A stretch of DNA of 64,000 nucleotides from Vicinamibacteria bacterium (lineage in GTDB: Bacteria > Acidobacteriota > Vicinamibacteria > Fen-336). The notes beneath the pieces were generated by a model. That model was not told the origin of the DNA, searched no databases, and worked only from the letters and a program-made list of their open reading frames with translations. The first letter of the stretch is position 1, and every line of letters starts with the position of its first letter. Positions 43,110-55,997 of this stretch are shown here, one piece after another. The position numbers were made by a program, and so were the translations under genes. Location: NCBI GenBank assembly GCA_025994075.1, contig JAMQGV010000049.1, positions 62,001 through 126,000 on the forward strand, read 5' to 3'.

Positions 43110-43540
43110 CGTCCGTCCTGCTCGACACGAGCTGCCTCGTGGCCGCCGCGTTGTCGTGGCACGAACACCACGCCGCCACCCGTGACGAACTGCGTCGCCA
43201 GGCACGCAGACGGGCCAGGACCATGGTGGCCGCTCACGCGCTGGTCGAGGCGTACTCGGTCCTGACCCGGCTCCCGAAGAACAAGAACCTCGCCGCGAGC
43301 GTCGCCTTCGAGGTGCTGCACGCGAACTGGGCGAACGCCGAGATCGTCACCCTCGACAGCGGCGAGTACTGGACCTACTTGCGGAGGGCGGCGGCCAGCG
43401 GCGTCGTCGGCGGCCAGCTCTACGACGGCCTGATCGCCGCTTGCGCCCGCAAGGCGGGGATCGATCTGCTGCTCACCTGGAACGACGCCCATTTTCGCGG
43501 CTTCGCGGACGGGTTCGAAGTGCGGCGGCCGAAGGCGTAG
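43106..43540 (+). CDS. vapC: PIN-domain RNase toxin (VapC)
   Basis: A 144-aa PIN-domain toxin. Acidic active-site positions are visible: LLDTSCLVAAAL (D7), HALVEAYSVLTRL (Glu), YDGLIAACARKAG (Asp) and LLTWNDAHF (Asp). VapC enzymes cleave specific tRNAs or rRNA. The ATG overlaps the vapB stop by 4 bases. The pair is followed by purL on the same strand, which has its own extended -10 box. Confidence 0.9.
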   Translation: MTSVLLDTSCLVAAALSWHEHHAATRDELRRQARRRARTMVAAHALVEAYSVLTRLPKNKNLAASVAFEVLHANWANAEIVTLDSGEYWTYLRRAAASGVVGGQLYDGLIAACARKAGIDLLLTWNDAHFRGFADGFEVRRPKA

Positions 43541-43596
43541 TCCTTGCCCGGGCCGCCGGGCCGTCGGCGCCCTGCAATGAGACAATCGGCCCCGCC

Positions 43597-45801
<2,205 letters not shown>

Positions 45802-45809
45802 CATCGGCC

Positions 45810-47255
<1,446 letters not shown>

Positions 47256-47264
47256 CGAGGCGTC

Positions 47265-48119
47265 GTGCCGCGGCTGCTGGTCGCCGGCCATGTGACGTGG
47301 GACGAGGTCGCCGGCCGCGACGTGCTGGGCGGCGCCGCGTCGTACGCCGCGCTGTGCGGCCGCAAGCTGGGCTGGGAGGTCGCGGTGCTGACCTCGGCGG
47401 GGCCCGAGTTCGACCCGGCGCGCGAGCTGCCGGGGATCGAGACGTTCGTCCAGCGCGCGGCCCGCACGACCCGGTTCGTCAACGTCTACGAGGGCGAGGC
47501 TCGAAGCCAACGCATGCCGGCGCGCGCCGACGCGCTGGACCCGGGCCGCGTGCCGGACCCGTGGCGCCGGCCCGAAGCGTTGCTGCTGGCGCCGGTCGCG
47601 GGCGAACTGGGCCCCGGCTTCGCCCGCGCGTTCGAGGCCGACGCCGTCGCGGCGATCGCGCAGGGCTACGTGCGGGCCGTCGACCTCGAGGGTGCAGTGC
47701 GGCCCGCGCGCTGGCGCGACCCCGGGGCCGACCTGGCCGGCGTGCACCTGCTGGCCCTCTCCGAGCGCGATCTGGCCGAGGGCGATTCGCCGCAGGCGCT
47801 GCTGCGGCACGTGCCGCTCGTGGCCGTGACCCGCGGCTGGCGCGGGGTGGACCTGCTGTCGCGGGCCGGGGTCCAGCCGGTCGCCAGCCTGCCCCGCCCC
47901 GAGGTCGACCCCACGGGCGCGGGCGACGTCTTCGCAGCCGCCCTGCTGCTCCGCTACCATGAGACGGCAGATCCGCTGGAGGCGACGGCGTTCGCCTGCT
48001 GCGCGGCGTCGTGCGCGGTCGAGGGCGCGGGCGCCTCGACCCTCGGCGATCGCGCGGAGGTCGAGCGTCGCCTGGCGGCCCGCGAGCGCTGGCTCGAAGA
48101 GGGAGAGTGGGATGAGTAA
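47265..48119 (+). CDS. PfkB-family carbohydrate/nucleoside kinase
   Basis: A 284-aa ribokinase-fold kinase. The N-terminal GGAASYAALCGRKLGW block and the C-terminal anion-hole DPTGAGDVFAAALLLRY with catalytic D221 identify the family. The substrate cannot be assigned; position after purL-purF suggests a sugar or nucleoside linked to nucleotide metabolism, but this is inference. The start is GTG 47265. The stop lies inside the first codons of the next gene (8-base overlap). Confidence 0.85.
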   Translation: MPRLLVAGHVTWDEVAGRDVLGGAASYAALCGRKLGWEVAVLTSAGPEFDPARELPGIETFVQRAARTTRFVNVYEGEARSQRMPARADALDPGRVPDPWRRPEALLLAPVAGELGPGFARAFEADAVAAIAQGYVRAVDLEGAVRPARWRDPGADLAGVHLLALSERDLAEGDSPQALLRHVPLVAVTRGWRGVDLLSRAGVQPVASLPRPEVDPTGAGDVFAAALLLRYHETADPLEATAFACCAASCAVEGAGASTLGDRAEVERRLAARERWLEEGEWDE

Positions 48120-48828
48120 GGCGACCGGCAAGCGCGTGCTCGTGGTCGACGACGAGGAGGACGTCCGCGTCCTGCTGGTCGCCGTGATGCGCGGTGCGGG
48201 CTACGAGGTGGCCGAGGCCGAGCACGGCGCGGCGGCGCTCGAGAAGCTGCACGGCTCGCCGTTCGACCTGATCCTGCTCGACGTGATGATGCCGGGACTC
48301 GACGGCTGGGGCGTGCTCGACAAGCTGGGCGAGCTGCCCGATGCGCCGCCCGTGATCCTGGCCACCGCCCGCAACGACGAGGAGACCTTCCAGCGCGGGG
48401 TCAAGGCCGGCGTCGCCGGGCTGGTCGGCAAGCCGTTCGCCTTCCAGGACCTGCTGGCCGCCTGCGAACGCGCGCTGCTGGCGCCGCGCCCGCCGCGCGA
48501 GGAGCCGGAGCGGCGCCGCCAGCCGCGCCGCGAGCTGATGGTCAAGGTGCGGGTGTTGTCGCAGGAGAGCGCGCCGCTGGCGCTCGGCGAGCTCGTCAAC
48601 CTCAGCTCGGGCGGCGCCCAGGTCAACCTGCTGGTGCCGCTCGAGCTCGGCACCCGGATCCGGGTCGGCCTCCACGTCTCGGCCTCCACCCACAACTTCC
48701 TCAAGTTCGAGGGCACCGTGCAGTGGCGCGAGTCGCAGCCGCTCGGCTACGCCCACGGTCTCTCGTTCACCGACCTCGAGCCGGAGGTCGCGAACGAGCT
48801 GAAGACGCTGTTCGAGGGCGCGGCGTGA
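48112..48828 (+). CDS. Response regulator with receiver and PilZ domains
   Basis: A 238-aa regulator: receiver domain at 7-125 (VLVVDDEED, phospho-acceptor D57 in LILLDVMMPGLDG, Lys in VGKPFAF), a short Arg/Pro linker, and a PilZ domain at about 137-236. PilZ motifs are RRQPRRE and NLSSGGAQV, which together bind cyclic-di-GMP in active members. It probably links phosphorylation to c-di-GMP control of motility or envelope processes. No cognate kinase is adjacent. It overlaps the PfkB gene at its start and the cyclophilin gene at its stop (GTGA). Confidence 0.9.
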   Translation: MSKATGKRVLVVDDEEDVRVLLVAVMRGAGYEVAEAEHGAAALEKLHGSPFDLILLDVMMPGLDGWGVLDKLGELPDAPPVILATARNDEETFQRGVKAGVAGLVGKPFAFQDLLAACERALLAPRPPREEPERRRQPRRELMVKVRVLSQESAPLALGELVNLSSGGAQVNLLVPLELGTRIRVGLHVSASTHNFLKFEGTVQWRESQPLGYAHGLSFTDLEPEVANELKTLFEGAA

Positions 48829-49436
48829 AGGGAGCGGCGGCGCTGGCGCTGAGCCTGCTGCTGGCCGCGCCGGGAGCTGTCGCCCAGGAGCCGCCGCCGG
48901 CCGCGGAGCCCGCCGCCACCGCCACGCCCGACGCGACCGCCTCGTTCCCCCGCGCGCGGATCGAGACGGCGAAAGGCACGATCGTGATCCGGCTGCGGCC
49001 CGACCTCGCGCCGCGCCACGTCAAGGCCTTCGTCGCCACCGCGAAGGCGAAGGGCTACGACCGCACCACCTTCCACCGCGTCATCAAGCACGCGATCGTG
49101 CAGGGCGGCGACCCGATCTCCGCGAAGAAGGGCTTCGAGTCGCGCTACGGCACGACGGGGCTCGGCACGATGCGCCCGGAGTTCACGCAGGCGTCGTTCG
49201 AGCGCGGCGTGGTCGCCGCAGTGCTCAAGCCCGGCGTGCCGGCGTCCGCGGGCCAGCAGTTCTTCATCTGCCTCTACCCGCAGCCCACGCTGCAGGGGAA
49301 GTTCACGATCTTCGCGGAGGTCGTCGAGGGGATCGAGGTCGCCGACGCGATCAGCCTGCTTCCGGTCGACGGCGAGCGCGCGCTCGAGCGCGTCGAGATG
49401 AAGGTCACGATCGAGGAGCCGCCGCCCGTCTCCTGA
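48825..49436 (+). CDS. Exported cyclophilin-type peptidylprolyl isomerase
   Basis: A 203-aa PPIase with a signal peptide (about 1-21, ending GAVAQ) and a Pro/Ala/Thr linker. The cyclophilin domain (about 45-200) has TAKGTIVIRLRPDLAPRHVKAFV, TTFHRVIKHAIVQGGDP and FFICLYPQPTLQGKFTIFAEVVEG, with the active-site Arg in FHRV. It should act in the periplasm on outer-membrane or secreted clients. The GTG start overlaps the REC-PilZ stop. It ends the purL-to-cyclophilin run and converges on the 49444 gene with a 7-base gap. Confidence 0.92.
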   Translation: MKGAAALALSLLLAAPGAVAQEPPPAAEPAATATPDATASFPRARIETAKGTIVIRLRPDLAPRHVKAFVATAKAKGYDRTTFHRVIKHAIVQGGDPISAKKGFESRYGTTGLGTMRPEFTQASFERGVVAAVLKPGVPASAGQQFFICLYPQPTLQGKFTIFAEVVEGIEVADAISLLPVDGERALERVEMKVTIEEPPPVS

Positions 49437-49443
49437 CCCCGCT

Positions 49444-49806
49444 TCAGCCGATCGCGGCCAGCACGGCGATCGCCAGGAAGGCGATCCAGGCGAGATGGCG
49501 ACCGCGCGAGGAGCCCAGCGTGATCGCGGCGTGCACGCCGAAGGCGACGGCGACGATCGCGCGCAGCGTGTCCGGGTTCGGCGGTCCGGCCGCGAGCGCC
49601 AGCAGCAGCGCGCCGAAGCCGAGCCACGCCACGCTCGTCAGGTGCCACGCGAAGCGCAGGACCTGCTTCGTGAACTCGGTGCCGCCGCGCAGCTTCGGCA
49701 GCTCGCGGCGGAACAGCCGGGTCAGCACGTAACGCTCGCCGAGATACGAGTGCGCCAGCGCCACCAGCGCGCACAACGCCGCCGCCACGACCAGGGCCGC
49801 GTTCAC
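49444..49806 (-). CDS. Small hypothetical four-helix membrane protein
   Basis: A 120-aa protein with four hydrophobic segments (AALVVAAALCALVALAHSYLG; RFAWHLTSVAWLGFGALLLAL; AIVAVAFGVHAAITLG; AWIAFLAIAVLAAIG). Conserved-looking polar residues are SYLGERY, two Arg-rich turns and a His in FAWHL. I know no function. The GTG start at 49806 overlaps the thioesterase-like stop (GTGA), so it is probably the second gene of that operon. Confidence 0.7.
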   Translation of the reverse strand: MNAALVVAAALCALVALAHSYLGERYVLTRLFRRELPKLRGGTEFTKQVLRFAWHLTSVAWLGFGALLLALAAGPPNPDTLRAIVAVAFGVHAAITLGSSRGRHLAWIAFLAIAVLAAIG

Positions 49807-50270
49807 GCCGCGCGCCGCCCCCGGCGCCGGATCGTGAGCAGCTTCTCGCAGCTCGCATGGACCTCGCCGCCCGCGTCGACCAGGTCGACGTGCAGCGTGC
49901 GCTCCGTGCGGCCGTCGCGCAGGGCGTCGGCGCGGATCGCGTCGAGCAGCGCGTCGTCGACGCGGAACGTGGCGTGCAGCGTGCTCCGCCCGGGGCGCCG
50001 GAAGCGGATGCTGGCTGCCTTGTCCCACACCTCGTAGTCCGGGCCCAGACGCTTGATCAGCATCACCATGTAGATCGGGTCGAGCGCCCCGTACATCGAG
50101 CCGCCGTAGATCGTGCCCACGTAGTTTCGCGTGCGCCAGTTGAGCGGCAGCGCGATCCGCACCTCGCTCCAGTCGGCCGCGATGTAGCGGATGCGCCCGC
50201 CCGTGCCGCGGTAGGCCGGGAAGAAGTTGAGCAGGGTCCGCTCCAGCCGTGTGCGCAGCGACTCGGCCAT
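49803..50270 (-). CDS. DUF4442 / hot-dog thioesterase-like protein
   Basis: A 155-aa single hot-dog domain protein of the DUF4442/YiiD-C-terminal type. Visible elements are the central helix region NYVGTIYGGSMYGALDPIYMVMLIKRLG and the following strands VWDKAASIRFRRPGRSTLHATF. Relatives hydrolyse acyl-CoA or acyl-ACP thioesters. GGGAGG precedes the ATG. TAGCAT on the minus strand (50292-50287) could be its -10 box and overlaps the stop of the upstream permease gene. Confidence 0.88.
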   Translation of the reverse strand: MAESLRTRLERTLLNFFPAYRGTGGRIRYIAADWSEVRIALPLNWRTRNYVGTIYGGSMYGALDPIYMVMLIKRLGPDYEVWDKAASIRFRRPGRSTLHATFRVDDALLDAIRADALRDGRTERTLHVDLVDAGGEVHASCEKLLTIRRRGRRAA

Positions 50271-50289
50271 CGTCGCCTCCCGCGCGATG

Positions 50290-52881
50290 CTACTCCGTGC
50301 GCAGCAGCTCGAGCGGGGTGCGGCGGAAGGCCTCGGCCGCCGTCAGCACCCCGGCCAGACCCGCGCCGGCCGCGAGGCCCGCCGTCAGGCCCGCGAGCGG
50401 CGCCCACGGCACCGCCGGCGCCACCTCGAAGAAGCGGTCGAGCAGCGGCAGGCCGAGGCCGAGCGCGAGGGCCGCAGCCCCGAACGCGGACAGCAGACCG
50501 AGCGCCATGCCCTCGACGACCGCCACCGTCCGCACCTGGTGCCGCGTCGCCCCCAGCGTCTTGAGCAGCGCGGCCTCGCGCAGCCGCTCCCGGCGCAGCG
50601 CCAGCAGCGCGGCCGACAGCACGACGATGCCGACCGCGAGCGAGAAGCCGGCCATGAAGCGCACGGCCAGCGCGAACTGGGCGAGCAGGCCCTCGACCGA
50701 CGCGCGCACCGCCGTCACGTCGAGCACGGCCAGGTTGGGGAAGCGCTCGAGCAGCTCGCGCTGCGCGCGGCCGCGGTCCTCGGCGCTCTCGATCCGCGCC
50801 AGCGTGACGAACGTGCGGGGCGCGGCCTCCAGCGGGCCCTCGGGGAAGACGGCGAAGAAGTTGGGCTCGATCCGCGACCAGTCGGTTCGCCGCAGGTGGG
50901 TGACCCGCGACGGCAGCGGCACGCCGGACACGTCCCACACCAGCTCGTCCCCGATGCTCACGCCGATCTCCTCGGCGAGGCCCGCGTCGAGCGAGACGGG
51001 CACCGGCTCGCCGGCCGCGAGCGCGCGCGCCGCGCCCGGCGCCCAGCGCTCGCCCGCGGTCGTGGTCTCGGCGGGCGTCGCGTGGTCGCGGTAGGAGCTG
51101 CGGTACTCGCGACGCAGCAGGCCACGCGGGCGGCGATCTTCGCCTTCGGGATCGGTCTCGCCGAGCGCCTCGGCGACGCTCTCGCCTTTCACGCTGGCGA
51201 GGCGCATGGCGACGATCGGCACCGCCGGGGCGGGCGCTGCGCCGCGCGCGTGCAGGTCGGCGTCGACCTGCGCCACCTGGTCGGGCTGGATCTCGAACAC
51301 GACCACGTTGGCGCGGCCGGCGGCGTCGCCGAGGTCGAGGCCGCGCACCAGGTTCGCCTCGACCAGCGCCATCAGCGCCAGCAGGAAGCCGCCGAAGCCG
51401 AGCGCGACGACGACCGGCGTCGTCTGGTGCCCGGGCCGCTGCAGGTTGGCGAGGCCCTGGCGCAGCGGGTACGGCAGTGCCGACGGCAGCGGCCGCGCGA
51501 GCGCCCGCACCAGCAGCCGCGCGAGCAGGGCGAGGACCAGCGCGGCCGCCGCCGCACCGCCCGCGAAGGCGAGCCCGGCCCCGAGCCGGCCGGCCTGGAC
51601 GACCGCCAGCACGGCGAGCGTGAGGGCCACGAGCAGCGACAGCCCGAGGCGCGCGGGATCGCGCCAGGCCGGTCGCGCCGGCGCCGCGAGCCCCTCGCGC
51701 AACACGGCGAGCGCGGGCACGTCGCGGATCGCCAGCAGCGGCAGGGCCGAGAACGCGAACATCGCGAGCAGGCCGGTGGTCAGGCCCGAGGCGATCGCCA
51801 GCGGCGCCGCGGCCGGTTCCACGGCCACCGGCAGCCAGGCGCCGAGCAGCCGCGGCAGCGCGCGCGCGACGAGCAGGCCGAGCGCGGTGCCGGCAATTCC
51901 CGCCAGCGCCCCGGCGAGTGCCACCTGCACGCCGAGCGCCGCCGCCAGGTCGCGCCACGAGGCGCCCAGCGCGCGCAGCACCGCCAGGCTCGGCAACGCC
52001 CGTCGCACGAACGCGTGCACGCCGGCCGCCGCGCCGAGGCCGCCGAGCAGCAGCGCGGCGAAGCCGACCAGGCCGAGGAAGCGGCTCATGCGGCCGAGCG
52101 CCTCGCCCGCGCGCTCCTCGTCGTCCCGTGGCGAGCGCAGCGTCACCCGCTCGCGCGCGAGGCGCGGCCGGTACGCGCTCACCAGCGGCACGGGATCGCG
52201 GCCGTCCGCGAGGGCCAGGTAGGCCTCGTGGCGGACCCGCGCACCGAAGCCCATCAGGCCCGTGGCCGCGACGTGGCGGGCGTCGATCGCCACCCGCGGC
52301 CCGAACGCGGTGCGGAAGGCGAGGTCGCCGGGCCAGCCCTCGAACGTGCCCGCGACCTCGAACGAGACGGCGCCGAGTTCTACCCGGTCGCCGACCGCCA
52401 CGTTCAGCGAGGCCAGCAGCGACGGGTCCACGAGCACGCGGGGCGCACCCTCGGCGAGGCGCTCGCGGGCCTCGACGGGCGTCGCGCGGAAGCCGCCGTG
52501 GAACGGGTAGCCGCCCTCGATCGCGGACACCTGCACGAGCCGCGCCCCGTCCCGGCCCGCGACCCGCGCCATCGCGCCGAAGCTGGTCACGCGCGCGACG
52601 CGGGTGCCGGGCCCCGCCTGCGTCCGCAACTCGTCGAGCAGCGCCTGCGCCGCCGGCGTGAAGGGGCGGTTGGCGCCCAGCGCGAGGTCGGCGCCGAGCA
52701 GGCCGCGGGCCTCGCGGCGCAGCGCGTCGCGGGCGCCGGCCTCGAACGCGGCGACCGAGACCAGCGCGGCCACGCCCACCGCCAGCGGCAGCGCCAGCAG
52801 CAGCAGGCGCCGCGGCTGGTGCCGCAGTTCGCGCCGCGCCGTCTCCAGCGCGAAGCGCCAGCGCACGGCGGTGCTAGCCAC
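50290..52881 (-). CDS. YbbP-like ABC transporter permease (FtsX/LolE superfamily)
   Basis: An inner-membrane permease of 863 aa paired with the upstream ATPase. The pattern is an N-terminal helix (RRLLLLALPLAVGVAALVSVA), a large periplasmic domain with EIGVSIGD-like repeats, a first FtsX block (about 275-400), a central membrane pair, a second periplasmic domain and a final FtsX block ending FRRTPLELLRTE. Length and topology match E. coli YbbP; gene order does too. The GTG at 52881 overlaps the ATPase stop by 8 bases; GTG 52866 is an alternative. Related systems move lipids or lipoproteins or remodel the envelope; the substrate here is unknown. Confidence 0.9.
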   Translation of the reverse strand: MASTAVRWRFALETARRELRHQPRRLLLLALPLAVGVAALVSVAAFEAGARDALRREARGLLGADLALGANRPFTPAAQALLDELRTQAGPGTRVARVTSFGAMARVAGRDGARLVQVSAIEGGYPFHGGFRATPVEARERLAEGAPRVLVDPSLLASLNVAVGDRVELGAVSFEVAGTFEGWPGDLAFRTAFGPRVAIDARHVAATGLMGFGARVRHEAYLALADGRDPVPLVSAYRPRLARERVTLRSPRDDEERAGEALGRMSRFLGLVGFAALLLGGLGAAAGVHAFVRRALPSLAVLRALGASWRDLAAALGVQVALAGALAGIAGTALGLLVARALPRLLGAWLPVAVEPAAAPLAIASGLTTGLLAMFAFSALPLLAIRDVPALAVLREGLAAPARPAWRDPARLGLSLLVALTLAVLAVVQAGRLGAGLAFAGGAAAAALVLALLARLLVRALARPLPSALPYPLRQGLANLQRPGHQTTPVVVALGFGGFLLALMALVEANLVRGLDLGDAAGRANVVVFEIQPDQVAQVDADLHARGAAPAPAVPIVAMRLASVKGESVAEALGETDPEGEDRRPRGLLRREYRSSYRDHATPAETTTAGERWAPGAARALAAGEPVPVSLDAGLAEEIGVSIGDELVWDVSGVPLPSRVTHLRRTDWSRIEPNFFAVFPEGPLEAAPRTFVTLARIESAEDRGRAQRELLERFPNLAVLDVTAVRASVEGLLAQFALAVRFMAGFSLAVGIVVLSAALLALRRERLREAALLKTLGATRHQVRTVAVVEGMALGLLSAFGAAALALGLGLPLLDRFFEVAPAVPWAPLAGLTAGLAAGAGLAGVLTAAEAFRRTPLELLRTE

Positions 52882-53551
52882 GGGCCTCGTCCCCGACCAG
52901 GCGCCCGTCGCGCAGCCGCAGCACGCGGTCGGCACGGTTCGCGAGGTCCATGTCATGGGTGACCAGCACCAGCGTGGTGCCGCGCTCGCGGTGGATCTCC
53001 TCGATCAGCTCGATCACGGAGGCGCCGGTGCGCGCGTCGAGGTTGCCGGTCGGCTCGTCGGCGAACACGACCCGCGGGTCGGCGGCGAAGGCGCGGGCGA
53101 CGGCCACCCGCTGCTGCTCGCCGCCCGAGAGCTGGGCAGGGTAGTGGTGGCCGCGCTCGCCGAGGCCGACGCGGGCGAGGAGTTCGCGCGCGCGCTCGCG
53201 CGCGGGGCGCCCCAGGAGTTCGAGCGGCACGCTGACGTTCTCGAGCGCCGTCAGCGTCGGCACCAGGTGGAACGACTGGAACACGAAGCCGACCTTCAGG
53301 GCGCGCAGCCGCGCGCGGGCGTCCTCGTCGAGCGGCCCGAGGTCGACGCCGTCGAGCGCGACGCGGCCTGCCTTCGGCCGGTCGAGCCCGGCCAGCAGGC
53401 CCAGCAGCGTGCTCTTGCCGCTGCCCGACGGGCCGACGATCGCGGTCGTCGACGAGGCCTCGAGGGCGAACGTGATAGCGTCGAGAACGGTCAGCTCGCG
53501 GCCGCCGGAGGCGTAGGACTGCGTGAGCGAGACGCACTCGATCATGGGCAT
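52874..53551 (-). CDS. YbbA/LolD-like ABC transporter ATPase
   Basis: A 225-aa MacB/LolD-class ATPase. Walker A GPSGSGKST (40-48), Q-loop FVFQSFHLVPTLTALENV, signature LSGGEQQRVAVARA, Walker B VVFADEPTGNLD and switch His LVTHD are all intact. It energises the adjacent YbbP-like permease. ATG 53551 or 53545 is the start; both sit in CATGGGCATGG, and no Shine-Dalgarno is visible. TAAGAT on the minus strand (53609-53604) may be its -10 box. It is divergent from tesA, the same arrangement as ybbA-tesA in E. coli. Confidence 0.92.
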   Translation of the reverse strand: MPMIECVSLTQSYASGGRELTVLDAITFALEASSTTAIVGPSGSGKSTLLGLLAGLDRPKAGRVALDGVDLGPLDEDARARLRALKVGFVFQSFHLVPTLTALENVSVPLELLGRPARERARELLARVGLGERGHHYPAQLSGGEQQRVAVARAFAADPRVVFADEPTGNLDARTGASVIELIEEIHRERGTTLVLVTHDMDLANRADRVLRLRDGRLVGDEARG

Positions 53552-53576
53552 GGAAGAAGATCCCGGGAAAAGGACG

Positions 53577-54260
53577 GTGGGGGCCGCGGGGGGCCGTCGT
53601 TCGATCTTAGTCGGGATGGCCGGCCTGCTCGCGGCCGGCTGCAGCCGCCCCGACGAAGCGGGCGGCGCGGCCCGCCCGGCGGCGACTCCGGACCCGCGCG
53701 GAGTCGTGCTCTGCGTCGGCACCAGCCTGACGGCGGGCTACGGCCTCGACCCACAGCAGGCGTGGCCCGCGCTGGTCCAGCAGCAGGTCGACAAGGCGAA
53801 GCTGCCGCTGCGGCTGGTCAACGCCGGGGTCAGCGGCGAAACCTCGGCCGGCGCCCTCGGGCGCATCGACTGGTTGCTGCGACAGCAGCCGCGGGTGCTG
53901 CTGCTCGAGACCGGCGCCAACGACGCCCTGCGCGGCCAGGACCTCTGCGCACTGCGGACGAACCTCGAGGCGATCCTGGCGAAGGCGAAGGCCGTGACGC
54001 CACCGCCCGTGCTGGTGCTGTTCGCGATGGAGGTGCCGCCCAACTACGGCGCCGAGTACCAGGCCGAGTTGCGCACGCTGTACCCGGAGGTCGCGCGGAG
54101 GGCCGGCGCCACGCTGATGCCGTTCTTCCTCGACGGCGTGGCCGGCCACCCGGAGCTCAACCTGCCCGACGGCATCCACCCCAACGCCCTTGGCCAGCGC
54201 CGGATCGCCGACAACGTCTGGCGCCATCTCGGCCCGCTGCTGCGCGAGGCCGTCCGCTAG
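53577..54260 (+). CDS. tesA: TesA-like SGNH hydrolase, predicted lipoprotein
   Basis: An arylesterase/lysophospholipase/thioesterase I-like enzyme (227 aa). Block I is GTSLTAGYG with nucleophile S50; the usual Asp of GDSL is Thr. Block II is VNAGVSGET, block III GANDAL and block V DGIHPNALG (Asp and His). A lipobox LAAGC (C22) after RRSILVGMAGL predicts a lipid-anchored protein, unlike soluble E. coli TesA. I prefer GTG 53577, which has an AAGGA ribosome binding site; ATG 53544/53550 would overlap the divergent ATPase start. Its TAG shares CTAG (54257-54260) with the convergent hydrolase stop. Confidence 0.88.
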   Translation: MGAAGGRRSILVGMAGLLAAGCSRPDEAGGAARPAATPDPRGVVLCVGTSLTAGYGLDPQQAWPALVQQQVDKAKLPLRLVNAGVSGETSAGALGRIDWLLRQQPRVLLLETGANDALRGQDLCALRTNLEAILAKAKAVTPPPVLVLFAMEVPPNYGAEYQAELRTLYPEVARRAGATLMPFFLDGVAGHPELNLPDGIHPNALGQRRIADNVWRHLGPLLREAVR

Positions 54261-55249
54261 CCGCCGGCCTCCAGCCGCCCGGCGAAGAAGTCCGTCACCC
54301 GCCGCGCCGCCCAGAAGCGGCCCGGGGCGTCGGCGCGGCCGACGAAGCCGACGTGGCCGCCGGTGGGCGCCACCTCGCGCACCACGGTGCCGCTCGAGGG
54401 CAGCGGGTGGCCGGTGACGCTGTGCGCGGGGATCAGCGGGTCGTCGGAAGCCGTGAGCAGCAGCGTGGGGCGCTCGATCGACGACAGCCACGGCCCCGCC
54501 GACGAGCGCTCGTAGTACTCGCGCGCGCTCGCGAATCCGGCGTAGGGCGCCGTGATGCGCTCGTCGTACTCGCGCACGCTGCGCACCCCGCGCTCGCGGC
54601 CGGCTTCGTAGAGATCGGGGCGCAGCGACTGGCGCCAGCGGTACGCCTCCTGCAGCTTGACCACGAAGTAGCGCTGGTAGGCCAGGTTGGCGGGCCGCTC
54701 CAGGGCCTCGACGCAGGCGAGCAGGTCGACCGGCGGTGACACGGCGGCGACGGCGCGGACCGCGGCCGGCACCGCGGCCGCGCGGCGGCCGGCCATCAGG
54801 AGCGCCATGTTGCCGCCGAGCGAGAAGCCGCACAGCGCGATCCGCGGCACGAGGCCGGCGAAGTGGCGCAGCACCGCCAGCAGGTCGCCGTCGAGCCCCG
54901 CGTTGTAGAGCCGCGCGCAGACCAGGGCCGCGTCGCCCGCGCTGCGCATGTTCATCCGCGCGACGTGCCAGCCGCGGGCCCAGGCGACCTGCCCGGTGGC
55001 GAGGCCGTAGGTGGCCGCGTCCCAGCCGCCGAGGCCGTGCACCGTGACGAGCAGCGGCCGCGCCTCGCGCGGGCCCGGCTGCCACGACGCCCGCACCAGC
55101 AGCCGCACGTCGTCGCCGGCGTCGACCACCACGTCCTCGACCGGGTGCGGCCAGTCCAGGTGGCGGCGGAAGAAGAAGCCGGCCAGCGTCTGGCGGTGGC
55201 CGCCGCGCAGGCCCGGCGGCGGGTTGAAATCGTGCAGCGACCCCGGCAT
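54257..55249 (-). CDS. YheT-like alpha/beta hydrolase
   Basis: A 330-aa hydrolase of the YheT/ABHD family. The N-terminal FNPPPGLRGGHRQTLAG is the family hallmark; VTVHGLGGW gives the oxyanion loop, G-F-S143-L-G-G the nucleophile, DDPLIP the catalytic Asp and GGHVGF the His. It is probably cytoplasmic and acts on an ester or acyl substrate. The ATG at 55249 begins the conserved region. It is divergent from ftsE with a 25-base gap and convergent with tesA, sharing the CTAG stop. Confidence 0.9.
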   Translation of the reverse strand: MPGSLHDFNPPPGLRGGHRQTLAGFFFRRHLDWPHPVEDVVVDAGDDVRLLVRASWQPGPREARPLLVTVHGLGGWDAATYGLATGQVAWARGWHVARMNMRSAGDAALVCARLYNAGLDGDLLAVLRHFAGLVPRIALCGFSLGGNMALLMAGRRAAAVPAAVRAVAAVSPPVDLLACVEALERPANLAYQRYFVVKLQEAYRWRQSLRPDLYEAGRERGVRSVREYDERITAPYAGFASAREYYERSSAGPWLSSIERPTLLLTASDDPLIPAHSVTGHPLPSSGTVVREVAPTGGHVGFVGRADAPGRFWAARRVTDFFAGRLEAGG

Positions 55250-55274
55250 CGTTCGATGATCCCATGCGGGCCCG

Positions 55275-55931
<657 letters not shown>

Positions 55932-55947
55932 CGCCCCCCGCCCCATC

Positions 55948-55974
55948 CGTCACGAATCGTCGTCGTCGTCCGTC
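55948..55974 (+). promoter_or_regulatory. Candidate ECF41-dependent promoter
   Basis: CGTCAC (55948-55953), a 17-base spacer and CGTC (55971-55974) match the described ECF41 target (TGTCACA and CGTC). It lies 23 bases before the oxidoreductase ATG and its GGAGGA ribosome binding site, in the right place for auto-control by the ECF41 sigma factor encoded in this operon. CGT-repeats in the spacer leave the exact register uncertain. Confidence 0.55.
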
Positions 55975-55997
55975 CTTGGTGCAGGAGGACGGGAACC

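Noticed and set aside
39620..43585. 1321-codon open frame on the minus strand across DUF1501, DUF1800 and vapBC
   Set aside because: It runs in a different frame from the true DUF1501/DUF1800 genes and is low-complexity Arg/Ala/Gly; only its short membrane-helix segment near 42700-42830 was kept as a possible remnant.
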